Assembly (NCBI GenBank): GCA_030694985.1 | Contig: JAUYTV010000045.1 | Coordinates: 1 to 64,000, forward strand | Direction: 5' to 3' | Source of the DNA: Methanoregula sp. | Lineage (GTDB): Archaea > Halobacteriota > Methanomicrobia > Methanomicrobiales > Methanospirillaceae | Length of the DNA stretch: 64,000 nucleotides | Shown: positions 10,185 to 20,087 of the stretch, piece after piece | Layout of the letters: each line of letters begins with the position of its first letter | Numbering within the stretch: the stretch's first letter is position 1 | Translations under genes and position numbers: made by a program | Notes under the pieces: generated by a model | Database searches by the model: none | Told to the model about the DNA's origin: nothing | What the model saw: only the letters and a program-made list of their open reading frames with translations

Positions 10185-10289
10185 ATGTTTGGATTACCAG
10201 ATATCACAATCCTGGTTTTTGGTGCGGTGACAATCATCGCTATTGCAGCGCTCGTTTACTGGGGACTGACTTTTAAGGGGCATGATTAA
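10185..10289 (+). CDS. Small single-TM protein (34 aa), putative symporter accessory peptide
   Basis: MFGLPDITILVFGAVTIIAIAALVYWGLTFKGHD*, ends 1 bp before SSF ATG at 10291; below the ORF-track size cutoff. Confidence 0.65.
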   Translation: MFGLPDITILVFGAVTIIAIAALVYWGLTFKGHD

Positions 10290-10290
10290 C

Positions 10291-11811
10291 ATGACCGATA
10301 TCATCACTATTGTTGTTATCGGCCTTTATTTCGTGGCCATGCTTGGTATAGGTGTCTGGGCATCGAAAAAGATCAAGAACACCGAGGACTACCTGCTTGC
10401 CGGGAGATCCCTTGGGTTCTGGATGTTTGTGCTCCTGATGATCGGCACTGTCTGCTCTGGTATGTCGCTTCTCGGTGTATCAGGTCTCGGATATAAAATG
10501 GGATGGCCGACCATGTGGGAACAGATCTTTGTCCCGCTCTCGATTGCGTTCTGTATCATATTTTTTGGCGTGAAACTCCACAATGTAGCTAAAACATCGG
10601 GATATATTACGGTACAGGATTATCTAGCTCATCGTTACGAGAGCCCTACCGCCATGAGGTCTCTTGCGGCAGTTGCCGGTATCATCGTCTCAATGATCTA
10701 TCTTGTCGGGCAGTACACGGCAATCGCGATTGTACTCATATGGCTTTTCCAGATCCCGCTCTGGCTGGCACTCGTAATTGCTATGGTAGTAACCATGGTA
10801 TACACAGCTATCGGGGGACTCTATGCAGTTGCATGGACCACGCTCATCCAGTCCATCATCCTTATTGGGGGGGTGCTCATCATGGCGCCCATCATCATCT
10901 TCTATGCCGGTGGTTTTACCCATGTCAATGAATTTATTGCATCAGTCAACCCGGCATTCGTACAGCCATGGATGCCAAGCGGTGCGTTTGCCATCCCGTA
11001 CATCTTCTCGTTTGCCATTCTCCTGATGGTCGGGCTTGCCTGCGCCCCGCATGTGATTAACAATGTGCTGGCAATAAAAGATGTCAAATATTTCAAGTGG
11101 GCACCCCTTATTGCCTTTATTATTTATCTCGTAACAATGGTACTGCTGAAATTCACCGGGTTTGCTGGGCTCACCATGGTCAAGCAGGGTGTATTCACTC
11201 TCCCAAGCGTTCCCAATGCCGGGGATTTTGTTATCCTTTATGGGATCCAGTATGCGTTGCCCATCATTGCGCTTTGGGCAGTCTTTGCCGTGATCGTACT
11301 TGCAGCAGTCATGTCAACAACCGACCGGCTGATGCTGACCATCGGTGCAATGTTCTCGTGGGATATTTATAAAAAAGTGCTAAAACCTGATGCAGATGAC
11401 AAGACCGTGCTCAGGCTATCACAGGTTGTTGTTGTACTATCAGCGGTAGGCTCGGTGCTCCTTGCCATCAGCCCGCCGGAGATGCTTGCCAGTCTCATCT
11501 GGATGGGAATCGGTGTCATGCTCGCTACATTTGCAGTCCCGCTCCTTGCCGGACTTTACTGGCGGGGTGCAACACGGCAAGGTGCCCTTGCTGCAATGTC
11601 GCTGGGATTGATATCATCGCTTCTCATCGGCTTTTTGAACTATTTCAAAACCATTGCAATGGGTATTGAATTTTTAAAAATCCCCATGCACTTCTCGTTC
11701 TATGCATTTGTTATTGCAATCCTTGCGATGATAATTGTCAGCCTGCTGACGAAAAAGACAGCAGAGAAAGTGCTCGATGAGACCCAGACCGGGTTTTATT
11801 TCTCAAAATAA
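10291..11811 (+). CDS. Sodium:solute symporter (SSF family)
   Basis: 'TEDYLLAGRSLGFWMFVLLMIGTVCSGMSLLGVSGLGYKMGW', multi-TM; ORF extends to 10282. Confidence 0.9.
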   Translation: MTDIITIVVIGLYFVAMLGIGVWASKKIKNTEDYLLAGRSLGFWMFVLLMIGTVCSGMSLLGVSGLGYKMGWPTMWEQIFVPLSIAFCIIFFGVKLHNVAKTSGYITVQDYLAHRYESPTAMRSLAAVAGIIVSMIYLVGQYTAIAIVLIWLFQIPLWLALVIAMVVTMVYTAIGGLYAVAWTTLIQSIILIGGVLIMAPIIIFYAGGFTHVNEFIASVNPAFVQPWMPSGAFAIPYIFSFAILLMVGLACAPHVINNVLAIKDVKYFKWAPLIAFIIYLVTMVLLKFTGFAGLTMVKQGVFTLPSVPNAGDFVILYGIQYALPIIALWAVFAVIVLAAVMSTTDRLMLTIGAMFSWDIYKKVLKPDADDKTVLRLSQVVVVLSAVGSVLLAISPPEMLASLIWMGIGVMLATFAVPLLAGLYWRGATRQGALAAMSLGLISSLLIGFLNYFKTIAMGIEFLKIPMHFSFYAFVIAILAMIIVSLLTKKTAEKVLDETQTGFYFSK

Positions 11812-11861
11812 TTTTTTGTGATTACAGCTTAAAGCCACCAAAAAATACCCGTGTATTTTTT

Positions 11862-12197
11862 TCACCTCTTCAGTTTGAGCACCCGCTCCGCGTTGCGGTG
11901 TGCGATATTCTCGATATCATTTGGGGTGAGGGGCAGGTGGGTTAAGAAATCAACTGCCACGGTGTTCAGCTCATCAGGCCAGTCCACTGAGAACAAAATA
12001 TTATCAACGCCGAGGGTGCCTGCCGTGCAGAGCAACGATTGCGTGGAGAAATTCCCGCTGGTCGTGACCAGCAGGTTATCCCGTATATACTCTGCCGGGG
12101 TCTTTTTGAATTTCTTTTCCTGCGTAAACAGGAGCAGGTGATTACTCAGTACTCGTAGTTGTGCTATCGTGCATTGCCAGAGTCCGATTTGATTCAT
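11862..12197 (-). pseudogene. Truncated amidohydrolase (ACMSD/dihydroxybenzoate decarboxylase-like) C-terminal remnant
   Basis: 'KKFKKTPAEYIRDNLLVTTSGNFSTQSLLCTAGTLGVDNILFSVDWPDE...NIAHRNAERVLKL' resembles the C-terminal third only. Confidence 0.6.
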
Positions 12198-12460
12198 CCA
12201 TCAAGGGTTGTGAGTTTATAGTAGTGGCTTAAATTAAGGAATCATATCGAGTCTTTAAAACTATGCCTCATCAGCGTTTTTAAGTAAGTAAGAGGAATGA
12301 AAAAGTTTGCTTACATGCAGTCACTTGAACCGCGTTTCCCAGGCAAAACCCGACGAGGCGTAGTATCGACCTCCATCTGGGAGTGGGATTCATCATAATG
12401 CTGGGGTTTTTGGACGGCAGTCTACAATCAATAAGGTACATCTGCAATGAATTTACCCAC

Positions 12461-14266
12461 TCATTTTGCTGAAGCACTGAAAAATACGATGAGGAAATAG
12501 ACCAGAAGCAGCAGGGATACCAGAAAGAGGCCGTATCCCGAACCCCGGATCAGTTCCGGGTCTCCCGGGTACAATTGGATTTTATCCTCAAGATCCCGTT
12601 CAAATGCGGAGGCCCGCTCTTCTGGTAATACCCTGCAAGCAATTGGGGCAATACCGGCCATGGCAAGGAGTGGGAACGAAGCAGCGGGATTCCGGGCAAA
12701 CCATTCCAGTCCCCTGATGACCCGGTCCTGCGCCGAAGTTAGCCAAACCGCGAGCCGGGTAAGGGGAACGGTGCAGAACCAGATGAACCCGTTACCGCAG
12801 GAGCGGTACAGTTCCATGAATTCGGGGACATTCTTGTCCTTTGGCACAAACAGTTTCCTGGCAAGGAACAGGATTGCTGCTGCTGCGCCGATAACCAGTG
12901 CGGATTCTGCAAAGTGGGACAATCCGAACGCATGGTAATCGACCGGGTATGGTAAGATGGCGTAAAGGAGTGCCGGGTACAGACCATAAATAATACAGCA
13001 CGTAGCTGCGATGACCATTGCAATGAGCATCGGGAGCGGCGCTTCACGGGCCTCGATCCCGTCATTCTTTGCAAAGAATGCGTAGTAAGTGAGCTTGGCA
13101 AAGGAAAGGAGCGTGCCGACCGATCCGGCAATCAGGATAATCTCGAGGACCCCCAAATGCGCCTCTGCTGCCGATGAGATGATCATTCCCTTGCTGATGA
13201 ACCCGTTAAAGCCGGGTATGCCGGAGATTGCGGCAGCGGCGATTACGCAGGTTACGAGAGTGACAGGCATCTTCTTTGCCAGACCGCCCAGTTCTGACAA
13301 GTTGCTCCTGCCGGTCTGGGCGATCACGGCACCCATGCACATGAACAGGAGGGATTTGTAGAGGATATGGTTAAAGAGGTGCGCTATGCCCCCGTTGACG
13401 GCAAGGGCGGTACCGATGCCAATCGCGGCAACCATGTACCCCACCTGGCTCACGATATGGTAGGAGAGGAGTTTTCTGACATCGTTCTGGAGGAGGGCAA
13501 AGATCACCCCGTAGATGACCATCAGCCCACCCATGTAGGCAACTCCTTCTGCTCCGGGCGAGGTCCGGGCAAGCAGGTAGATGGCAGCCTTGGTGGTGAA
13601 GATACAGAGGATGACCGCCCCCGGGACAGTTGACCTTGGATAGGAGTCCGGCAGCCAGACATGGAGCGCGATAAAGGCGGCATTCACGCCAATCGCCACA
13701 AGGAGCAGCAGCAAGCTGAGGCCGGATTCGACCGGGCCCACGACAAAGCTGCCGGTCGCCGCCACGCTTATAACAATGGCCCCCAGCAGGCACCCCCCGC
13801 CAAAGATGTGCAGGAGAATGTACCGGAGCCCGGCATCCCGCGATACCGGTGTTGCGCCATACCAGATGAGCATGACCGAACTGACAGCAAGGAGTTCCCA
13901 GAACACAAAGAGCGTGAAGAAGTCCCCGGCAAAGACAATCCCTAGACCGCTGCCGATCTGAATCAGGGATGCAACCTGGTGACCGGCCCGTTCTTCGTCA
14001 CGGGCATAGATCAGGGCAAGGAGCCCGGCAAATGCAAAGATATAGCCGACGACAAGGCTTAAGGCATCGACATGGAGGAGGGAGGCAGTATACCCCTGGA
14101 GGACAGTGATGTTGCACTGCATCCCCGGCGCAAGCAGGAGGGTTACCCCGAGGGCCACAAGGGATACCGCAGGCACGTACAGCTTACGAATCTGTCCTTT
14201 GAGGAAAGGTACCAGGAGTGCTCCTGCGATGAGAATTAAAGCCGGGGGGATCATCACATCAGTCAT
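12461..14266 (-). CDS. Proton-conducting antiporter subunit, MrpD/NuoL-M-like (third paralog)
   Basis: 'GDFFTLFVFWELLAVSSVMLIWYG', 'YHIVSQVGYMVAAIGIG'. Confidence 0.85.
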   Translation of the reverse strand: MTDVMIPPALILIAGALLVPFLKGQIRKLYVPAVSLVALGVTLLLAPGMQCNITVLQGYTASLLHVDALSLVVGYIFAFAGLLALIYARDEERAGHQVASLIQIGSGLGIVFAGDFFTLFVFWELLAVSSVMLIWYGATPVSRDAGLRYILLHIFGGGCLLGAIVISVAATGSFVVGPVESGLSLLLLLVAIGVNAAFIALHVWLPDSYPRSTVPGAVILCIFTTKAAIYLLARTSPGAEGVAYMGGLMVIYGVIFALLQNDVRKLLSYHIVSQVGYMVAAIGIGTALAVNGGIAHLFNHILYKSLLFMCMGAVIAQTGRSNLSELGGLAKKMPVTLVTCVIAAAAISGIPGFNGFISKGMIISSAAEAHLGVLEIILIAGSVGTLLSFAKLTYYAFFAKNDGIEAREAPLPMLIAMVIAATCCIIYGLYPALLYAILPYPVDYHAFGLSHFAESALVIGAAAAILFLARKLFVPKDKNVPEFMELYRSCGNGFIWFCTVPLTRLAVWLTSAQDRVIRGLEWFARNPAASFPLLAMAGIAPIACRVLPEERASAFERDLEDKIQLYPGDPELIRGSGYGLFLVSLLLLVYFLIVFFSASAK

Positions 14267-15774
14267 GGCAGCACGCTCCCGGTGATAATCGCTTCTGCGA
14301 TCGTGACAAGGGTGAGAAATGGCCAGTCGGGAAAGAGGAAGAGGAGGACTGAGCAGATACCGGTGATGGTGAGCGGGATGAGCATGAATAGCGGGGCTTC
14401 ATGAACACCGGTATCAACATCGGGCTTCTCGAAAAAGGCGGTCGATATAATCGGGAAGAAATACAGGACGTTTAAGATCGAGCTCGAGAGGATGACTACT
14501 AAAAAGATGAGCTGGCCGGCCTCAATTGCGCCAAGGGCAAGATACCATTTGGTGATGATCCCGCAGACCGGGGGCAGACCGCAGATACCGATCGCACCGA
14601 TTGCAAACATCAGCATCGTTATGGGCATCTTCCGCCCTATCCCCTTCATCTCGCTGATATTTTCAATGCCCGTCATGACAATGATGGCCCCCGCAGAAAA
14701 GAATAGTGTGATCTTCATGAAGGCATGGAACGGAATATGGATAAGGGCAGCGATGATTCCCGAAGGAGTGAGCAGTGCCACACCGAGCAGGATGTACGAG
14801 AGCTGGCTGATCGTGGAGTACGCAAGCCGTTTCTTGAGATTGTCCTGCGTGAGCGCCATCATTGAAGCAACGATGATGGTAAAGGAGGCTATGCTGGCCA
14901 GCAACAGGCCAAGCCCGAGTGCTGAGACCATGTCGATTCCAAAGATGTAAAAGACCACCCGGGCGATCCCAAAGACGCCGGCCTTGACCACCGCTACCGC
15001 ATGGAGGAGAGCGCTGACCGGAGTAGGAGCTACCATTGCGCTTGGGAGCCACGAGTGGAGGGGGATCCATGCAGCCTTTGCAAAGCCGATGAGGAAGGTG
15101 ATGAACAGGATCATCATGAGGAGTGCAGAACCCTGCCCGGTCAGTATGCCGCCAGGTGCAAATGCTGTTCCACCGGTAAGGAAGTAGGTTAGGAGGACTG
15201 AAAAGAGGAAAAAAATACCAGCGGTGAGGAGATAGGCCAGGTATTTCCTGCCTGCCATCCGTGCCTCCTCTGACTCAGCGTGCACTACGAGCGGGTACGT
15301 GGAGAGGGTGAGGATCTCATAGAAGATGAACATGGTGAGCAGGTCGGCAGAGAACGCAACACCGAGTGCAGCAGAGATGGCTACCGAGAAGCAGAAGAAG
15401 TATCTCGTAAGGTTTTTGCCGTGGTGCGCCTGCATGTACCCGATAGAGTAAAAGGAGTTCAGCACCCAGAGGCTTGAGGACGTGAGGGCAAAGATGAGTG
15501 CGAACGCGTCGGCCCGGAACGAGATGGAGAGCCCGGGCAGGATCTGGAAAAGTGCCGCGTAGGGTTCCGCGCCCGAGAAAACGAGCGGGAGCATCGAGAG
15601 GACGCAGGCAAGAGTTGCAAAGGAGGCAAGGATGGTCCAACTCTCCCGGATCATCGGATGATTCCGGAAGATCAGGATCAGCACTGCGGCAACTGCCGGA
15701 ATGCAGATGGCAAGCACCGGTACAAACGAGATCTGGTCCATTGGATCAGATACCCCCGAGAATGCCGGTAACAA
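14263..15774 (-). CDS. Na+/H+ antiporter subunit D-like (MrpD)
   Basis: 'SADLLTMFIFYEILTLSTYPLV', 'AYSTISQLSYILLG'. Confidence 0.85.
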   Translation of the reverse strand: MLPAFSGVSDPMDQISFVPVLAICIPAVAAVLILIFRNHPMIRESWTILASFATLACVLSMLPLVFSGAEPYAALFQILPGLSISFRADAFALIFALTSSSLWVLNSFYSIGYMQAHHGKNLTRYFFCFSVAISAALGVAFSADLLTMFIFYEILTLSTYPLVVHAESEEARMAGRKYLAYLLTAGIFFLFSVLLTYFLTGGTAFAPGGILTGQGSALLMMILFITFLIGFAKAAWIPLHSWLPSAMVAPTPVSALLHAVAVVKAGVFGIARVVFYIFGIDMVSALGLGLLLASIASFTIIVASMMALTQDNLKKRLAYSTISQLSYILLGVALLTPSGIIAALIHIPFHAFMKITLFFSAGAIIVMTGIENISEMKGIGRKMPITMLMFAIGAIGICGLPPVCGIITKWYLALGAIEAGQLIFLVVILSSSILNVLYFFPIISTAFFEKPDVDTGVHEAPLFMLIPLTITGICSVLLFLFPDWPFLTLVTIAEAIITGSVLP

Positions 15775-17242
15775 AAGGCTCGATTACCTCAAGCGGGATG
15801 GAGACGAAGATGCCAAAGAGCACGCAGGCTGCCGCAAGGATCAGGATTGGAACGAGCATCCCTGCCGGGGGATCGCGGGCGGTGCTGACAACCTCTGCGC
15901 ACCTGGTGCCGGGATCCCTGAAGTACATGTATTCGATAACTTTCCAGAAGTAGATGGCCGTAAGGAGGCTGCTTGCAAGGATGACGAGGACGAAAATCCA
16001 CTGCCCGGACTCAAGCGCCCCAAGTGCGATAAACCATTTGCTCATAAACCCCGCAGTCGGGGGAATGCCGATCATTGAGGCTGCCGCAATAACAAACGCC
16101 GCAGCGGTCAGCGGCATGGTGCGGGCGATCCCCCTGAGGTCGTCAATCGACCGTATCCCGGAGGTGTAAATAAAGGCCCCGGCGATCATAAAGAGGCACC
16201 CTTTCATCACCGCATGATTCAGGATTTGAAGGATCCCCCCGGTCACTGCAAGGTTGTCAGCAATACCGATACCGAGCAGGATGTACCCCATCTGGCTCAC
16301 GCTCGAGTATGCAAGCATCCGCTTGAGATCGGTCTGGGCAATGGCAAGGACCGACCCTCCGATGATGGCAACTGCCGCTAACCAGCAGAATACCTCCATG
16401 ACGGGAATTTCGATGATGATGAAGGCTGGCGTGAAAACGGAAAACAGGATCCTGATGAGGGCATAGACCCCAATCTTGGAGACCACTGATGCGAGGAGGA
16501 CAGTGACAGCTGACGGGGAATACCGGTAAGCATCCGGGAGCCAGAGATGCAGGGGAAAGAGCGCTGTCTTGATGCTTAAACCTATGATGAAGAAGATAAA
16601 TGCCGACTGGATGACCGTTGACCCGTACAGGGGAGGGAGTAAGCGGGCGAGGTCAGCCATGTTCAGGGTGCCGGTAGCGATATACAGGTGGCCAATCCCT
16701 AGGAGGATGAAACAGGCAGAGACAGAGCCCATCACAAGGTAGGTGAAGCTGGAGACGAGGGATCGCTTCTCCCTGCCGAGCGCCACAAGGGCATAGGCTG
16801 CAAGCGATGAGATCTCAAGGAAGACATACAGGTTAAAGAGATCCCCTGTGACCGCAATACCACAGACCCCGGTGACAAGGAGGAGGAATACGGTGTAGAA
16901 TGCCGGGATCTTCTTCTCATCAATCTCTGAATGGATGCTCCTGTACGAGTACAGGCAGGTGAGTACGCACAGGAAGAGTATGACAACGAGGACAAAACCG
17001 TTCAGCTGGTCTATGACATACTCGATACCCCACGGGGGAAGCCAGTTGCCAAGGTTGTAGTGGAGCGGGCCGGTCTGCATCACCCTTGACAGGATCTGGA
17101 GCGAGATGCAGAACTGGATGAACGTAGTCGCCATTGCGATAGGAAAGCAGAGCCGGCGGTCTGCCCAACCGGCAAGGAGGGTGACAAATGCGCCGACGAG
17201 AGGGAGGACAACTACGAGGACCGGAAAGTGATCGATGATCAT
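15746..17242 (-). CDS. Na+/H+ antiporter subunit D (MrpD)
   Basis: 'GDLFNLYVFLEISSLAAYALVALG', 'AYSSVSQMGYILLGIG'. Confidence 0.9.
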   Translation of the reverse strand: MIIDHFPVLVVVLPLVGAFVTLLAGWADRRLCFPIAMATTFIQFCISLQILSRVMQTGPLHYNLGNWLPPWGIEYVIDQLNGFVLVVILFLCVLTCLYSYRSIHSEIDEKKIPAFYTVFLLLVTGVCGIAVTGDLFNLYVFLEISSLAAYALVALGREKRSLVSSFTYLVMGSVSACFILLGIGHLYIATGTLNMADLARLLPPLYGSTVIQSAFIFFIIGLSIKTALFPLHLWLPDAYRYSPSAVTVLLASVVSKIGVYALIRILFSVFTPAFIIIEIPVMEVFCWLAAVAIIGGSVLAIAQTDLKRMLAYSSVSQMGYILLGIGIADNLAVTGGILQILNHAVMKGCLFMIAGAFIYTSGIRSIDDLRGIARTMPLTAAAFVIAAASMIGIPPTAGFMSKWFIALGALESGQWIFVLVILASSLLTAIYFWKVIEYMYFRDPGTRCAEVVSTARDPPAGMLVPILILAAACVLFGIFVSIPLEVIEPFVTGILGGI

Positions 17243-17613
17243 TCTTTTGCCTCCATTGCGATGAGCTCGTCTTCTTCGATCGTGCCATAGGCTTCATATA
17301 TCCTGATCACCAGGGCAAGTCCCACTGCGGTAGTGCTGACTGCCACAACGATCGCAGTCAGGATGAGCACATGAGGGAGCGGGTTCACGTACACGGACGC
17401 AGGATCCGACGTGAGGATGGGTGCAGTCCCGCCAATAATGTCCGAGCTCGATATGTAGAAGAGGAAGATCGCAGTCTGGAAGATATTGAGTCCGATAATC
17501 TTCTTGATCAGGTTGCCTTTTGCGATCATCGCGTAGAGGCCGATGAGCATGATGATGACGGCCATGTAGTAGTTATACCGCAGGAAGAGCCCGGGCAGGA
17601 GCGTCTCGATCAT
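17239..17613 (-). CDS. Na+/H+ antiporter subunit C (MrpC/NuoK-like)
   Basis: 'GLNIFQTAIFLFYIS...DPLPHVLILTAIVV(A)VSTTAVGLAL'-like pattern; operon context. Confidence 0.88.
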   Translation of the reverse strand: MIETLLPGLFLRYNYYMAVIIMLIGLYAMIAKGNLIKKIIGLNIFQTAIFLFYISSSDIIGGTAPILTSDPASVYVNPLPHVLILTAIVVAVSTTAVGLALVIRIYEAYGTIEEDELIAMEAKE

Positions 17614-18038
17614 GCTGCCTCCTCATCCACAGCGATATCATAAAAGATGGAGGTCATGACCGCCATCACAGTAATCCCGATCCCGATCTCGACTGCCTCT
17701 GCCGCAAGACCACGGATCTCCGGGCCGGGGAGCGGCAGCGGGAGGAAGGAGTACCCTAAGAAGTTCCCGCCAAAGATGATGCAGAGGATCCCGATACCGG
17801 CATAGATGCTAAGCCCGGTTGCCGAGAACAGGACCGTGAATTTCTCCGAGATCCGTTTACGTGCATCGGTAATCCCGAATGCAATTCCGATAAGAATAAA
17901 CGAAGATGCGAATATCACGCCTCCCTGGAATCCGCCACCCGCACTGGATGCACCGTGAATGATCACGTAAAGGGCAAAAAGCTGGATGAACGGGACCACA
18001 AGCCTGCAAACGGTCCGGATCACCACGTCCTGCTTCAT
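17610..18038 (-). CDS. MnhB domain antiporter subunit
   Basis: 'FALYVIIHGASSAGGGFQGGVIFASSFIL'. Confidence 0.88.
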   Translation of the reverse strand: MKQDVVIRTVCRLVVPFIQLFALYVIIHGASSAGGGFQGGVIFASSFILIGIAFGITDARKRISEKFTVLFSATGLSIYAGIGILCIIFGGNFLGYSFLPLPLPGPEIRGLAAEAVEIGIGITVMAVMTSIFYDIAVDEEAA

Positions 18039-18310
18039 AACCGGCCACCCCGCCGCAGGAGGAGAAGGACTGCGACTCCGGCAGTGAAGATTACCGTGAG
18101 TTCCCCCAGGGTATCGTACCCCCGGTAATCTGCAAGAATGGCTGTTACCATGTTCTTTGTTGCCGTATCGTTATGGGCATCGCTGATGTACCGGTCCGCG
18201 ACATAATTGTAGGACGGTGCCATAGGATCGCCAAACGCCGGTATGTCACCTTCTGCCCAGAGGAGGAGCACTCCAATGAGCAGGACCGAGACAAGTGCCC
18301 AGATCTTCAA
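18035..18310 (-). CDS. MbhE-like antiporter subunit
   Basis: 'FGDPMAPSYNYVADRYISDAHNDTATKNMVTAILADYRGYDTLGE'. Confidence 0.8.
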   Translation of the reverse strand: MKIWALVSVLLIGVLLLWAEGDIPAFGDPMAPSYNYVADRYISDAHNDTATKNMVTAILADYRGYDTLGELTVIFTAGVAVLLLLRRGGRL

Positions 18311-18576
18311 TCTTTCGACCTCCGCGTGGTACGAGACAGCGCAGCAACAAAGAGGATGGTGGTGATACCTGCGCCGACTGCAGCCTCAGTGAAACTGACA
18401 TCGACTGCCTGCATCTCTGCCCACAGCACCGCCATGATCAGGGAATAAACCCCAAGAATCACGACCGCTGACAGGAGGTTTCGGACACTGATTGCCGCAA
18501 TGGCGCAGATGACCAGGAACAGGAACAGGGCAAAGTTGAACTCCCAGATCATTGCCGGTCCTCCCCCGGTTTCCAT
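18307..18576 (-). CDS. MbhD/DUF4040-like antiporter subunit
   Basis: 'SLIMAVLWAEMQAVDVSFTEAAVGAGITTILFVAAL'. Confidence 0.82.
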   Translation of the reverse strand: METGGGPAMIWEFNFALFLFLVICAIAAISVRNLLSAVVILGVYSLIMAVLWAEMQAVDVSFTEAAVGAGITTILFVAALSRTTRRSKD

Positions 18577-18878
18577 GCATGGTATTTCAGGATGTGGGCA
18601 GCCCGCACTATGGCATGGGTTGCTGTCGGGCTCATGACATAGAGGAAGATAATGAGCATGAGAAGCTTGACTGCATCGAACGTGAACCCTTCGTAAACAA
18701 TAAGCCCCAGCAGGATCATTGCCTGCCCGAGCGTATCACACTTGCCCGAAGCATGGGCCCGGGTGTACAGATCGGGGAGTCTTATGAGGCCGATTGACCC
18801 AACGATCATAAAGAACAAGCCCATGGCGATCAGCATAACAGTCACCAGGGTAAAAAAGTCGATCATCAGCAGATGCAC
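18549..18878 (-). CDS. Antiporter subunit G (MrpG)
   Basis: 'GSIGLIRLPDLYTRAHASGKCDTLGQAMILLGL'. Confidence 0.88.
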   Translation of the reverse strand: MHLLMIDFFTLVTVMLIAMGLFFMIVGSIGLIRLPDLYTRAHASGKCDTLGQAMILLGLIVYEGFTFDAVKLLMLIIFLYVMSPTATHAIVRAAHILKYHAWKPGEDRQ

Positions 18879-19129
18879 CCCTTCTCAAGGTACTTGGCTA
18901 TCGCGAGGGTTGCAAGGAAGTTGATCATTACGTAGACAAGGGCAATGTCTAAAAAGAGGTTCCTGCCGTAGATGTATCCGACAAGGACAAGCAGGAGGAT
19001 GATCTTCGTACCGATTATGTTGGCGGCAATGAGCCGGTTGCAGGCACCGGGCCCGACAATGACGCGGTAAAGGCAAAGGAAAAGCGTGCAGATGAGCACG
19101 AGGCCGGTTGCAGTGAACAGATCGATCAT
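18866..19129 (-). CDS. Antiporter subunit F (MrpF)
   Basis: 'YRVIVGPGACNRLIAANIIGTKIILLLVLVGYI'. Confidence 0.87.
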   Translation of the reverse strand: MIDLFTATGLVLICTLFLCLYRVIVGPGACNRLIAANIIGTKIILLLVLVGYIYGRNLFLDIALVYVMINFLATLAIAKYLEKGCIC

Positions 19130-19723
19130 TTATGTCTCCTTAAATATCCGGTGCACTCGTTTCTCGATCGATCTCCCCTCGGTGAGATCCCGGGAGGCTT
19201 CAGAGGTGAGCGCATGGACGGTATAGGTGCTCCCGATAACGTCGACTGTTATAGTCCCGGGTGTGAGCGTCATGGAGTTGGCAAAGACCGTCCGTACAAT
19301 GTCATCGGAGAAAGGTGTCTCGAAAGTGATGACCTGCGGGTCGATAGGAAGGCTCGGGTGGAGAACCCGATAGGCAACATCGAGACCAGCGAGCCAGATC
19401 TCAATAAAGAGCCAGCCGCAGTAATGGATGAAATACAGAAATGTGAGGATCCCGCCGCGGACGGGTTTGGTAAAGAGGAGATCGTGGGAGAGTACGGCTA
19501 CGATCATGGCACAGGCAAGCCCGGCCACCAAATGAAAAGTATCGAAGTAGGCAGACAGCAGGATCCAGAAAAAAAACAAGATACCCGCTGTGACAATGAT
19601 ACTGATTATCCTCTCTTTTCCCTTCATTTTTAAGAGCACCGGGATTTCTTGTATATACTTGACCGGGGGTCTTAAGAATGTTAAGTTCTCCAGCGGGTTC
19701 CCCCAATCAATGACATTCTTCAC
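19130..19723 (-). CDS. Antiporter subunit E (MrpE)
   Basis: 'NSMTLTPGTITVDVIGSTYTVHALT'. Confidence 0.88.
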   Translation of the reverse strand: MKNVIDWGNPLENLTFLRPPVKYIQEIPVLLKMKGKERIISIIVTAGILFFFWILLSAYFDTFHLVAGLACAMIVAVLSHDLLFTKPVRGGILTFLYFIHYCGWLFIEIWLAGLDVAYRVLHPSLPIDPQVITFETPFSDDIVRTVFANSMTLTPGTITVDVIGSTYTVHALTSEASRDLTEGRSIEKRVHRIFKET

Positions 19724-20087
19724 ATAACGGCCTCGTTACGGAAAAAATACCGGAAAACCCGCAGCATTTCAGCCAAGTTCTGTAAATGGTAATGCTTTAT
19801 TCCATGCAGCTCAGGATGCCCAGAGACATTATGGCTCTCCACTTATCATCCCGTGCGATCCTTGTGACCCGTCATTGACCTGCTCATGATTGCCCTGCCG
19901 GTATCTGCAGGTGCCAGGCCGATCAATCAATAATTGTCATATAACAAAAATCTTTGAAAAAAGGCGATGCCCCCCTCAGTATCTCGTTCTTCAGCAAAAT
20001 CACCATTCTTGTAACAGAAGATGGATCATTTCCCTGCCATATCACTTAAATACCGGAATGCCATGTATATTTTAAAAGGGCAATGAC

